Shown in pieces: positions 37,233 to 45,338 of a stretch of DNA of 64,000 bases. Where the stretch lies: positions 1 through 64,000 of the forward strand of contig PAPR01000062.1 in the NCBI GenBank assembly GCA_002709085.1, read 5' to 3'. The notes under the pieces are model-generated. The model was given only the letters and a program-made list of their open reading frames with translations, ran no database searches and was not told where the DNA came from. Both the position numbers and the translations under genes were made by a program. The DNA comes from Pseudooceanicola sp. (GTDB lineage: Bacteria > Pseudomonadota > Alphaproteobacteria > Rhodobacterales > Rhodobacteraceae). How positions within the stretch are numbered: the first letter of the stretch is position 1; every line of letters starts with the position of its first letter.

Positions 37233-37297
37233 AATAGCCGTTACCGGGAATGGCAAAGTTGCTCTTGCCTCTCGCTTCACTCCCGGCAACGGCTATT
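37233..37297 (+). terminator. Long hairpin after the H-NS gene
   Basis: AATAGCCGTTACCGGGA (37233-37249) faces TCCCGGCAACGGCTATT (37281-37297), giving 16 paired positions with one mismatch. The loop contains a further small stem (GGCAA / TTGCC). Only TTCG follows, so it is not a standard intrinsic terminator; it may end transcription or protect the mRNA 3' end. Confidence 0.6.
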
Positions 37298-37662
37298 TCG
37301 ATATGTGTATCATTTGCTGAAACATGCGCGTCGTCTTCCCTCGCGCCTCGGAACGAATGCAATACATTCCGCGCCTTTGGTGGATGGATATAGCGGTGCC
37401 GGGGCAATCGATGATGACGTGCCCTGTCGCCAGCGTGCGACTACTCCGTCCAGCGCTGCACTGTCGACCAAAGTCGAAGACCGGTCGCGCAGCCCATGGT
37501 AAACCGATCCGCCGCCACACCGCGACCAGACCGCGATTGCCCAAGTTTTGCGCGCACACTTATGGCTCCGGTCGATTTCGCCACCTGGATCGAAATTTTA
37601 CCATTTGATAAAAAATTTTCCTGTGCCACGCTACTCCGCAGAGATCACAGCCGGAGTTTCCG
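37298..37662. promoter_or_regulatory. Control region of preT
   Basis: 365 bases without a gene. The last 90 bases are AT-rich (AAATTTTACCATTTGATAAAAAATTTTC) and contain a RutR-like palindrome. The first part shows only shadow frames with atypical composition. No RNA gene was recognised. Confidence 0.4.
37597..37612. promoter_or_regulatory. RutR-like operator upstream of preT
   Basis: TTTACCATTTGATAAA compared with the E. coli RutR consensus TTGACCA-NN-TGGTCAA matches 11 of 14 defined positions. It lies 51 bases before the preT ATG. The weaker match than the site at 41172 leaves room for doubt. Confidence 0.5.
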
Positions 37663-39003
37663 ATGAACATTTCGCCCCGAACGGATGGCATCACCGCAGG
37701 CCGCCTGACCGAAGACGAGCTGGCGCAGAACTTTTCCGATCTGCATCCGCCTCTGGATAAGCACGAAGCGCATGTCGCCGCGGACCGGTGTTATTTTTGT
37801 CATGACGCGCCCTGCATGACGGCTTGTCCGACCTCCATCGACATCCCGCTGTTCATTCGCCAGATCGCGACGGGCACACCCGAAGCAGCGGCAAAGACGA
37901 TATTCGACCAGAACATCCTCGGCGGCATGTGCGCCCGTGTCTGTCCGACCGAAACCCTGTGCGAGGAGGTCTGCGTGCGCGAGATCGCCGAGGGCAAGCC
38001 GGTCGAAATCGGGCGCCTTCAGCGTTACGCAACGGACCGGCTGATGGCGCAGAACACCCATCCGTTTGAACGCGCTGCACCGACGGGCAAGCGCATCGCG
38101 GTGGTGGGCGCGGGGCCGGCGGGTCTGTCCTGCGCGCATCGCCTGGCGATGAAGGGGCATGAGGTTGTCATCCTCGATGCCCGACCCAAGCCCGGCGGGC
38201 TCAACGAATATGGCATCGCCTCCTACAAGAGCACCGAGAATTTCGCGCAGGCCGAAGTCGACTGGCTGCTGCGCATCGGCGGCATCACGATCGAGCCCGG
38301 CACCGCCCTCGGGCGCGACGTGACGCTGGAGGCCCTGTCATCGCGTTTCGATGCGGTCTTCATCGGCATGGGGCTGAACGGCGTCAACGCGCTCGCCACT
38401 CCGGGCGAGGGCCTTGCGAATGCGCGTGATGCGGTGGATTTCATCGCCGATCTGCGTCAGGCGGAGGATCTGCAATCGCAGCCCGTCGGGCGCAACGTCG
38501 TGGTGATCGGCGGCGGAATGACAGCGATCGACGCGGCGGTGCAATCCCGACTTCTGGGGGCAGAGACCGTCACCGTTGCCTACCGACGCGGACAGGACCG
38601 CATGGCGGCCTCGGTTTATGAACAGCACCTCGCCACAGCCAGCGGCGTGCGCATCCTCGCCAATGTCCAGCCGGTCGCGCTACACGGCAATGACGCACTG
38701 GAGGCGGTGGAGTTCGAATACACCCGCGACGTCGACGGTCGCCTGACCGGCACGGGCGAGACCATTCGCGTCCCGGCGGATCAATGTCTGCGCGCCATCG
38801 GTCAGACGCTGGCAGGCGCGCCGGAGCCGCTCGACCTTAGCGGGGGCAAGATCGCCGTGACCGGGGCCGGACGCACCAGCCTGCCCGGTGTCTGGGCCGG
38901 GGGGGACTGCGCCACGGGGGGCGACGATCTGACTGTAACGGCCGTTGCCGAGGGACGCGACGCCGCCGAAGACATCCACACGACGCTGATGGGAGAAGGC
39001 TAA
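37663..39003 (+). CDS. preT: NAD-dependent dihydropyrimidine dehydrogenase, PreT subunit
   Basis: A 446-residue flavoprotein-like subunit that takes electrons to or from NAD(H) and passes them to PreA. The N-terminal Fe-S region has two four-Cys sets (C43, C46, C51, C55 and C90, C94, C100, C104). The FAD-binding motif is 'KRIAVVGAGPAGLSCAHRLAMKGHEVVILDARPKPGG', and the NAD-binding one is 'GRNVVVIGGGMTAIDAAVQSRLLG'. It acts in the cytoplasm in reduction of uracil and thymine, the first step of the reductive pathway. The stop TAA overlaps the preA ATG by one base. Confidence 0.94.
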   Translation: MNISPRTDGITAGRLTEDELAQNFSDLHPPLDKHEAHVAADRCYFCHDAPCMTACPTSIDIPLFIRQIATGTPEAAAKTIFDQNILGGMCARVCPTETLCEEVCVREIAEGKPVEIGRLQRYATDRLMAQNTHPFERAAPTGKRIAVVGAGPAGLSCAHRLAMKGHEVVILDARPKPGGLNEYGIASYKSTENFAQAEVDWLLRIGGITIEPGTALGRDVTLEALSSRFDAVFIGMGLNGVNALATPGEGLANARDAVDFIADLRQAEDLQSQPVGRNVVVIGGGMTAIDAAVQSRLLGAETVTVAYRRGQDRMAASVYEQHLATASGVRILANVQPVALHGNDALEAVEFEYTRDVDGRLTGTGETIRVPADQCLRAIGQTLAGAPEPLDLSGGKIAVTGAGRTSLPGVWAGGDCATGGDDLTVTAVAEGRDAAEDIHTTLMGEG

Positions 39004-40307
39004 TGGCTGATCTGACGACGACATTCCTGGGAATCACGTCACCCAACCCGTTCTGGCTGGCCTCCGCGCCCCCGACGGACAAGGAATACAACGTCCGGCG
39101 CGCCTTTGATGCCGGTTGGGGCGGCGTGGTGTGGAAGACGCTCGGTGAGGCGGGGCCACCCGTGGTCAACGTTAACGGCCCGCGTTACGGGGCGATCTGG
39201 GGTGCGGACCGGCGGCTGCTGGGGATGAACAACATTGAATTGATCACTGACCGCGATCTGCATACCAACCTCGAGGAGATGACGCGGGTCAAGAGGGACT
39301 ACCCCGAACACGCGCTCATCGCCTCCATCATGGTGCCCTGCGAAGAGGAGGCCTGGAAATCCATCCTGCCGCTCGTCGAGCAGACCGGCGCCGACGGGAT
39401 CGAGCTGAACTTTGGCTGCCCCCACGGAATGAGCGAGCGCGGCATGGGCGCGGCTGTCGGTCAAGTGCCGGAGTATATCCAGATGGTCGCGGAGTGGTGC
39501 AAGAAGTACTATTCCAAACCCGTTATCGTGAAACTGACCCCGAATATCACCGACATTCGCAAACCGGCGACGGCGGCAAAAATGGGTGGCGCGGATGCGG
39601 TGAGCCTGATCAATACGATCAATTCGATCACCCATGTCGATCTTGACCTGATGGCGCCGGAACCGACGATTGACGGCAAGGGCAGCCACGGCGGGTATTG
39701 CGGACCGGCGGTGAAACCGATTGCCCTGTCGATGGTCAGCGAAATCGCGCGGAATAACGAAACCCGCGGCTTGCCGATTTCGGGTATTGGCGGGATCACC
39801 ACCTGGCGCGATGCGGCGGAATTCATGGCTTTAGGCTGTGGAAATGTGCAGGTTTGCACGGCGGCGATGACCTATGGTTTCAAGGTCGTGCAGGAAATGA
39901 TCTCGGGCCTGTCGCAATGGATGGATGAAAAAGGCTATCGCTCGACCGAAGATTTCATCGGCATGGCGGTGCCCAATGTCACGGATTGGCAGCACCTCAA
40001 TCTCAATTACGTCACCAAGGCACGGATCGACCAGGACGCCTGCATCGGTTGTGGTCGCTGTTATGCCGCCTGCGAGGATACCTCGCATCAGGCCATCGCA
40101 ATGAGTGCAGAGCGGGAGTTCACGGTGATCGACGAGGAATGCGTCGCCTGCAATCTCTGCGTCAATGTCTGCCCGGTGGAGGAATGCATCACCATGGTCG
40201 AACTCGACAAGGGCAGCATTGATCCGCGCACCGGCGAAACGGTCCGCGACTATGCTAACTGGACGACGCATCCCAATAACCCCGCCGCGGTTCCGGCGGC
40301 GGAATAG
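39003..40307 (+). CDS. preA: NAD-dependent dihydropyrimidine dehydrogenase, PreA subunit
   Basis: A 434-residue subunit. The FMN-binding barrel resembles dihydroorotate dehydrogenase (residues 1-330, 'GITSPNPFWLASAPPTDKEYNVRRAFDAGWGGVVWKTLG'); the catalytic Cys is in 'GIELNFGCPHGMSERGMGAAVGQ'. The C-terminal ferredoxin part binds two 4Fe-4S clusters ('CIGCGRCYAACEDTSHQA', 'CVACNLCVNVCPVEECITM'). It reduces uracil or thymine to the dihydro form. Coupled to preT. The gene ends 17 bases before an intergenic 22-bp element. Confidence 0.95.
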   Translation: MADLTTTFLGITSPNPFWLASAPPTDKEYNVRRAFDAGWGGVVWKTLGEAGPPVVNVNGPRYGAIWGADRRLLGMNNIELITDRDLHTNLEEMTRVKRDYPEHALIASIMVPCEEEAWKSILPLVEQTGADGIELNFGCPHGMSERGMGAAVGQVPEYIQMVAEWCKKYYSKPVIVKLTPNITDIRKPATAAKMGGADAVSLINTINSITHVDLDLMAPEPTIDGKGSHGGYCGPAVKPIALSMVSEIARNNETRGLPISGIGGITTWRDAAEFMALGCGNVQVCTAAMTYGFKVVQEMISGLSQWMDEKGYRSTEDFIGMAVPNVTDWQHLNLNYVTKARIDQDACIGCGRCYAACEDTSHQAIAMSAEREFTVIDEECVACNLCVNVCPVEECITMVELDKGSIDPRTGETVRDYANWTTHPNNPAAVPAAE

Positions 40308-40323
40308 GGCGCGCGACTCCGGG

Positions 40324-40345
40324 CTTCATCTCGTTAAAAATACTC
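40324..40345 (-). repeat. 22-bp intergenic element, copy 2
   Basis: On the minus strand: GAGTATTT, TTAACG, AGATGAAG. It differs from copy 1 only in the six-base centre. It sits between the convergent ends of preA and rutR, where a terminator would be expected. Confidence 0.6.
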
Positions 40346-40396
40346 ACGGCGCGACCCCACCGGTCACGCCGCATGCGCCCCGCTTGCGCGGCGGTG

Positions 40397-40999
40397 TCAC
40401 ACCGACAACATCCGGGTGAACATCGTCACCAGATAGGCTTCGGCCTCGGGGAAGGGGTCGTCGACCTCCGGACCCAGCACCGCGCGGACCTGCACGTCGA
40501 AATCCGCGTAATGCTGGGTCAGCGACCAGATCGAGAACAGCAGGTGATGCGGATCCGAGGCGCGCAGCCGTCCCGCATGCATCCACTCGGCGATCACGCG
40601 CGCCTTGTCGTCGACCAGCGGTTTCAGCTCTGTCGACAGGGCGGGGCCGATACGCTCGGCGCCTTGCAGGATCTCATTGGCGAATAGACGGCTTTCACGC
40701 GGCATGTCGCGGCTCATCGCCAGTTTGCGCCGCACATAGGTGAGGATTTCCGAAAGGGGATCCCCTGTGTGATCAAGTTCGCGCAGCGGGTCGAGCCAGG
40801 TATCCATCAGCTGGTTCAGAAGATGGGTATGGATCGCCTCCTTGCTGGGAAAATAATAGAGCAGGTTCGGCTTGGAAAGCTCCGCCGCCCGCGCAATCTG
40901 GTCCACTGTGGTGCCGCGATAGCCATGGGTCGAGAAGACGTCGAGCGCGGCCTCGCAGATCACGGCGATTTTGGTGCGTTGGATACGGGTCTGCCCCAT
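40397..40999 (-). CDS. rutR: TetR-family regulator of pyrimidine catabolism, RutR-like
   Basis: A 200-residue TetR protein from ATG 40999 (MGQTRIQRTKIAVICEAALDVFSTHGYRGTTVDQIARAAELSKPNLLYYFPSKEAIH). The frame is open to a TTG at 41053, so the start is not fixed. It closely follows E. coli RutR along its length: 'NLLYYFPSKEA', 'WLDPL', 'YVRRKLAMSRDMPRESRLFANEILQGA' and 'DPHHLLFSIWSLTQHYADFDVQVRAVLG' all have clear counterparts. E. coli RutR binds uracil or thymine. Divergent from the amidohydrolase gene with a palindromic site in between. Confidence 0.9.
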   Translation of the reverse strand: MGQTRIQRTKIAVICEAALDVFSTHGYRGTTVDQIARAAELSKPNLLYYFPSKEAIHTHLLNQLMDTWLDPLRELDHTGDPLSEILTYVRRKLAMSRDMPRESRLFANEILQGAERIGPALSTELKPLVDDKARVIAEWMHAGRLRASDPHHLLFSIWSLTQHYADFDVQVRAVLGPEVDDPFPEAEAYLVTMFTRMLSV

Positions 41000-41171
41000 G
41001 ACATTGTCTTTCAAACCCGGTCCCCCGATCGAAAAATTCTGGTTTTGTTTCAATGTTTCGCAGTTTTCCCCTTTAGTCCAGAGATGTGCAAAAATTGGAC
41101 GATATGCCGGGCGAAGAGGGGGGCGGGGTGTGAAATTCTTGACTGGGTACAGGCCTCTGCTAGCGTGTCCT

Positions 41172-41187
41172 TTGACCGGTTGGTCAA
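41172..41187. promoter_or_regulatory. RutR operator between rutR and the pyrimidine operon
   Basis: TTGACCGGTTGGTCAA is a perfect TTGACC-N4-GGTCAA palindrome and matches the E. coli RutR consensus TTGACCA-NN-TGGTCAA at 13 of 14 defined positions. It lies 24 bases before the amidohydrolase ATG, where it could block RNA polymerase. The regulator gene is divergent from it. Confidence 0.8.
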
Positions 41188-41211
41188 AAGGTTGGCGGGC
41201 AGGAGGCTCAA

Positions 41212-42462
41212 ATGGCGGCAGCGGGCGAAAACTTCCGAATCAACGGCGACCGATTGTGGGACAGCCTGATGGAGATGGCCACCATCGGACCGGGGGTCGC
41301 GGGGGGCAACAACCGCCAGACCCTGACGGACGAGGACGCCGAGGGTCGCGCGCTGTTCCAGTCGTGGTGCGAGGCGGCGGGTTGCGAAATGGGCCTCGAT
41401 TCCATGGGCAATATGTTCGCGCTGCGTCCCGGTACTGATCCCGATGCGCTGCCGGTCTATGTCGGCTCGCACCTCGATACGCAACCGACGGGCGGCAAAT
41501 ATGACGGCGTCCTGGGCGTGCTCGGCGCGTTGGAAATTGTGCGCACCCTCAATGACCTCGACGTGAAGACCCGCCATCCGATTGTCGTGACCAACTGGAC
41601 GAACGAGGAGGGCACGCGCTACGCCCCCGCGATGCTGGCCTCCGGCGTCTTTGCCGGCGTCCACGACGAAGCTTGGGCCAAGGCGCGCGAGGATGCCAAG
41701 GGCCTCGCCTTTGGCGCAGAGTTGAAGCGCATCGGTTGGGAGGGCGCAGAGCCGGTCGGACAACGCAAGATGCATGCCTTCTTCGAGTTGCACATCGAAC
41801 AGGGTCCGATCCTCGAAGCCGAGGGCAAGGACATCGGCATCGTCACCCACGGGCAGGGGCTCGCCTGGATCGAGGTGACGATTACGGGACGTGACGCGCA
41901 TACAGGCTCAACCCCGATGCCACTGCGCAAGAACGCCGGCCTCGGCATGGCGGCGGTCCTGCAACTGGTCGATGAGATCGCGCTGAGCCATGCGCCCCAT
42001 GCTGTCGGCGCCGCCGGGCATATCGACGTCTATCCCAATTCGCGCAATGTGATCCCCGGCAAGGTCGTTTTCACGGTCGATTTCCGCTCGCCCGACCTTT
42101 CGGTGATCGAGGATATGGAAGCCCGGTTGAAATCCGGGGCGCAGGCGATTTGCGACGACATGGGGCTAGAGGTGTCGTTCGAGAAGGTCGGCGGCTTTGA
42201 CCCGGTGGAGTTCGACGCGGGCTGCGTCGGCGCCCTGCGCGACGCCGCCGACCGGCTGGGCTATGCGTATCGCGACATCATTTCGGGGGCAGGCCACGAT
42301 GCCTGCTGGATCAATCGCGTCGCCCCGACGGCCATGGTGATGTGCCCCTGCGTTGACGGGCTGAGCCATAACGAGGCCGAAGAGATCTCCAAGGACTGGG
42401 CCATCGCCGGAACGGATGTTCTGCTGCACGCGGTGGTCGAGACGGCGGAGGTCGTGGAGTGA
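41212..42462 (+). CDS. Zn-dependent amidohydrolase (beta-ureidopropionase / N-carbamoyl amino acid hydrolase type)
   Basis: A 416-residue M20-family hydrolase of the hydantoinase/carbamoylase group. Metal ligands are visible in 'YVGSHLDTQPTGGKYDGVLGVLGALE' (His, Asp), 'NWTNEEGTRYAPAM' (Glu), 'ELHIEQGPILE' (His) and late 'GAGHDACWINRVAPTAM' (His). With PreTA and dihydropyrimidinase it would complete the pathway by cleaving N-carbamoyl-beta-alanine. Start ATG 41212 follows AGGAGGCTCAA. First gene of the operon behind the RutR-like site. Confidence 0.9.
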   Translation: MAAAGENFRINGDRLWDSLMEMATIGPGVAGGNNRQTLTDEDAEGRALFQSWCEAAGCEMGLDSMGNMFALRPGTDPDALPVYVGSHLDTQPTGGKYDGVLGVLGALEIVRTLNDLDVKTRHPIVVTNWTNEEGTRYAPAMLASGVFAGVHDEAWAKAREDAKGLAFGAELKRIGWEGAEPVGQRKMHAFFELHIEQGPILEAEGKDIGIVTHGQGLAWIEVTITGRDAHTGSTPMPLRKNAGLGMAAVLQLVDEIALSHAPHAVGAAGHIDVYPNSRNVIPGKVVFTVDFRSPDLSVIEDMEARLKSGAQAICDDMGLEVSFEKVGGFDPVEFDAGCVGALRDAADRLGYAYRDIISGAGHDACWINRVAPTAMVMCPCVDGLSHNEAEEISKDWAIAGTDVLLHAVVETAEVVE

Positions 42463-42471
42463 GCGCGAGCC

Positions 42472-42570
42472 TTAACCTTTTCTGGGGGACGGACCCGGCC
42501 ATTTCACCAATGGTTCACGCGGCATCTGAGGTGGAGGAGGCGGTGGCGGCGCCTGATCTTTATCTGCCAT
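42472..42570 (-). CDS. Possible 32-residue proline-rich microprotein
   Basis: A minus-strand ORF beginning MADKDQA, then seven Pro in a row, and ending KWPGPSPRKG before TAA. Its ATG overlaps the ATG of the plus-strand membrane protein gene by two bases. It lies in the gap between two operon genes and is antisense to the operon. No clear Shine-Dalgarno sequence can exist outside the neighbouring coding region. Composition could be chance in a GGN-rich stretch, so coding is doubtful. Confidence 0.25.
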   Translation of the reverse strand: MADKDQAPPPPPPPQMPREPLVKWPGPSPRKG

Positions 42571-43087
42571 GAAAATAGCTCCAGACTACTACATATCTGA
42601 ATATACCAAAAGTGATGCCATGAAGGAAGCCCTCCGGCAGACTGAGATGAAACTGGTCGCTCAACTATCGATCGCTACTTCATCGGATCAGCGTGCATAT
42701 GCATTTTGCGCAGTCGTGATAGTGCTGGCGGCTCTGGTGCTCGATTCCTCTGCGAGGGTGACTACGCAATATGTCCAGCTTCTAATATTACTACACTTCT
42801 TCGCAGCGGGAGTTCTGGCGGCTTACTCAGCTCGCCCCACTCGGTTCTTTGATAGCGGAGGGACGAGCGCGGCTTTCGAAAACTATCTCGGTGACGGCCG
42901 GGAAGGTTACGTGCTTTCTGCGCTAATCGAGCGAAATGATGAACTGATCAAGCGAAACGACAGAGCTATAAAGCGGGCGTCTCGGCAATTTCTTCTCGCG
43001 TTGTTGTTTGGAGGTACTGGTTTGATCCTCGCCCTTGGCGATCCACTCGCCAACGTACAGGGTGAACTAATAGGAGTGTTCAAATGA
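42569..43087 (+). CDS. Low-GC predicted membrane protein within the pyrimidine operon
   Basis: A 172-residue protein I cannot name. An N-terminal helix with 'LRQTEMKLVAQLSIATSSDQRAYAF' leads into two membrane helices (about residues 46-61 and 69-88). A soluble part 'SALIERNDELIKRNDRAIKRASRQ' follows, and a third helix (about 141-158). The plan recalls unnamed alphaproteobacterial proteins with a DQRA motif before paired helices. GC is about 52%, well below the roughly 65% of its neighbours. Its stop overlaps the dihydropyrimidinase ATG as ATGA, so it is part of the transcript. A recent insertion is likely. Confidence 0.75.
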   Translation: MKIAPDYYISEYTKSDAMKEALRQTEMKLVAQLSIATSSDQRAYAFCAVVIVLAALVLDSSARVTTQYVQLLILLHFFAAGVLAAYSARPTRFFDSGGTSAAFENYLGDGREGYVLSALIERNDELIKRNDRAIKRASRQFLLALLFGGTGLILALGDPLANVQGELIGVFK

Positions 43088-44544
43088 GCAAAGTCATCAA
43101 GGGCGGCACGGTCGTCACCGCGGATCGCCAGATCAAGGCCGATGTCCTGATCGAAGGCGATGTGATCGCGGAAATCGGCGAAGGTCTGAGGGGCGACGAG
43201 GTCATCGACGCCTCGGATGCCTATGTGATCCCCGGCGGCATCGACCCGCATACCCATCTGGAGATGCCCTTCATGGGCACGACGGCGGCCGAAACCTTTG
43301 AAACGGGCACATGGGCCGCAGCCTGCGGCGGCACCACGATGCTGATCGATTTCTGTCTGCCGGGCGAGGACGGCTCGATCAAGAACGCGATCCAGGAATG
43401 GCACCGGAAATCGGCGCCGCAGATCTGCTCTGACATCGGGTATCACATGGCGGTCACCGGCTGGAATCAGAGTATTTTTGACGAGATGAAGGACGCGGTC
43501 GATGCGGGGGTCAATTCGTTCAAGCACTTCATGGCCTACAAGGGCGCCTTGATGGTGGAAGATGACGAGATGTTCGCCTCGTTCTCGCGTTGCCGCGAGT
43601 TGGGCGCGCTGCCGATGGTGCATGCGGAAAACGGCGATCTGGTCGACCTGATGCAAAAGAAATTCCTCGCCGAAGGTAAGACCGGGCCGGAATGGCACGC
43701 GCGCTCGCGCCCCCCCGAGTTCGAGGGGGAGGCCGCCAACCGCGCCATTACCATTGCCGATGCCGCTGGCGTGCCGCTCTATATCGTGCATGTCAGTTGC
43801 GAGCAGGCGCATGAGGCGATCCGGCGCGCGCGCCAGAAGGGGATGCGCGTCTATGGAGAGCCGCTGGCGCAGTTCCTCACGCTGGATGATAACGAATACC
43901 TCTCCGATGACTGGCTGCACTCGGCACGGCGCGTGATGTCGCCGCCGTTTCGCGGGCGCGAGCATCAGGACGGCCTATGGGCGGGGCTCCAGTCCGGCTC
44001 GCTTCAGGTGGTGGCAACGGATCACGCGGCCTTTTCGTCGGAGCAAAAGAAGATGGGCGTGGAGGACTTCACCAAGATTCCCAATGGCACCAACGGGTTG
44101 GAAGAGCGGCTCGCCGTGCTCTGGACCCTCGGGGTCGAGACGGGTCGCCTGACGCCCGAGGAATTCGTCGCCGTGACCTCGACCAACATCGCCAAGATCC
44201 TCAACATGTATCCCAAGAAGGGCGGCATCCTGCCCGGCGCCGATGCGGATGTGGTGGTCTGGGACCCCTCGATCAAGAAGACGATTTCGGCGTCCAACCA
44301 CCACTCGATCCTCGATTACAACGTCTTCGAGGGCTACGAGGTCACCGCCCAGCCGCGCTACACGCTCAGCCGGGGCGAGGTGATCTGGGCCTGGGGGCAG
44401 AATTCTCAGCCCCAGCCCGGTCGCGGTCGGTTTGTTCCGCGCAAACCCTTCGCCTCGGCCCATAAGGCGCTGAGCAAGTGGAAAGAGCTGAACTCCCCCC
44501 GGTCCGTTGTGCGCGATCCGATGAACATTCCGGCGGGGATCTAG
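43084..44544 (+). CDS. hydA: Dihydropyrimidinase
   Basis: A 486-residue cyclic amidohydrolase that opens dihydrouracil or dihydrothymine to the N-carbamoyl-beta-amino acid. Metal-binding His pair in 'GGIDPHTHLEMPF', carbamylated Lys about residue 153 in 'SFKHFMAYKGALMVEDDEMF', then 'HAENGDLV', 'PLYIVHVSCEQAHEAI' and the Asp of 'VVATDHAAFSSEQK'. Start ATG 43084 overlaps the stop of the membrane protein; TAGGAGTGTTCAA supplies the Shine-Dalgarno sequence. Its TAG overlaps the GTG of the ABC ATPase gene. Confidence 0.95.
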   Translation: MSKVIKGGTVVTADRQIKADVLIEGDVIAEIGEGLRGDEVIDASDAYVIPGGIDPHTHLEMPFMGTTAAETFETGTWAAACGGTTMLIDFCLPGEDGSIKNAIQEWHRKSAPQICSDIGYHMAVTGWNQSIFDEMKDAVDAGVNSFKHFMAYKGALMVEDDEMFASFSRCRELGALPMVHAENGDLVDLMQKKFLAEGKTGPEWHARSRPPEFEGEAANRAITIADAAGVPLYIVHVSCEQAHEAIRRARQKGMRVYGEPLAQFLTLDDNEYLSDDWLHSARRVMSPPFRGREHQDGLWAGLQSGSLQVVATDHAAFSSEQKKMGVEDFTKIPNGTNGLEERLAVLWTLGVETGRLTPEEFVAVTSTNIAKILNMYPKKGGILPGADADVVVWDPSIKKTISASNHHSILDYNVFEGYEVTAQPRYTLSRGEVIWAWGQNSQPQPGRGRFVPRKPFASAHKALSKWKELNSPRSVVRDPMNIPAGI

Positions 44545-45338
44545 TGACGTTGCCAAGAAGTGAAGAACCCGTGGTCTCGGCCAAGGGGCTGGACCTCACG
44601 TTCCAGACCAACGATGGCCCTGTGCATGCGCTCAAGGGCGTTGATCTCGACATCGAAAAGGGGGAATTCGTCAGTTTTATCGGGCCTTCGGGCTGTGGCA
44701 AGACGACATTCCTGCGTTGCATCGCCGCTCTTGAACAGCCGACGGGGGGCACGCTCAGCGTCAACGGGATGACCCCCGAAGCCGCCCGACAGGCGCGCGC
44801 CTATGGTTACGTATTTCAGGCGGCGGGGCTTTACCCATGGCGCACGATTGCCGCGAACATTCGTCTGCCGCTGGAAATCATGGGATTTTCCCGGGCAGAG
44901 CAGACAGAGCGTGTGGCGCGTGTTCTCGACCTTGTCGATCTGGCAGGCTTCGGTGGAAAGTTTCCGTGGCAATTGTCGGGCGGCATGCAGCAGCGCGCCT
45001 CCATCGCGCGCGCGCTGTCGTTCGATGCGGATATTCTGCTGATGGACGAACCTTTCGGCGCCTTGGACGAGATCGTGCGCGATCACCTCAACGAAGAGCT
45101 GTTGAAGCTGTGGTCGCGGACCGGCAAGACCATCGGTTTTGTCACCCATTCCATTCCCGAGGCGGTTTATCTTTCGACCAAGATCGTGGTGATGTCGCCG
45201 CGTCCTGGTCGGATCACGGACATCATCGACAGTCCGCTTCCTCGCGAGCGGCCGCTCGATATCCGCGATTCTGCAGATTTCCTCGCCATCGCGCATCGCG
45301 TGCGTGACGGTTTGCGGGCGGGGCATGCCTATGACTGA
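44544..45338 (+). CDS. ABC transporter ATP-binding protein (nitrate/taurine/thiamine-precursor type)
   Basis: A 264-residue ATPase from GTG 44544. Walker A 'GPSGCGKTTFLRCIA' (about residue 45), Q-loop 'YVFQAAGLYPWRTI', signature 'LSGGMQQRASIARAL', Walker B 'ILLMDEPFGALDE' and the His switch 'GFVTHSIPEAV' are all present. It belongs with two permeases and a binding protein downstream, after a 267-base gap. Context suggests uptake of a pyrimidine or a breakdown intermediate. Confidence 0.93.
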   Translation: MTLPRSEEPVVSAKGLDLTFQTNDGPVHALKGVDLDIEKGEFVSFIGPSGCGKTTFLRCIAALEQPTGGTLSVNGMTPEAARQARAYGYVFQAAGLYPWRTIAANIRLPLEIMGFSRAEQTERVARVLDLVDLAGFGGKFPWQLSGGMQQRASIARALSFDADILLMDEPFGALDEIVRDHLNEELLKLWSRTGKTIGFVTHSIPEAVYLSTKIVVMSPRPGRITDIIDSPLPRERPLDIRDSADFLAIAHRVRDGLRAGHAYD

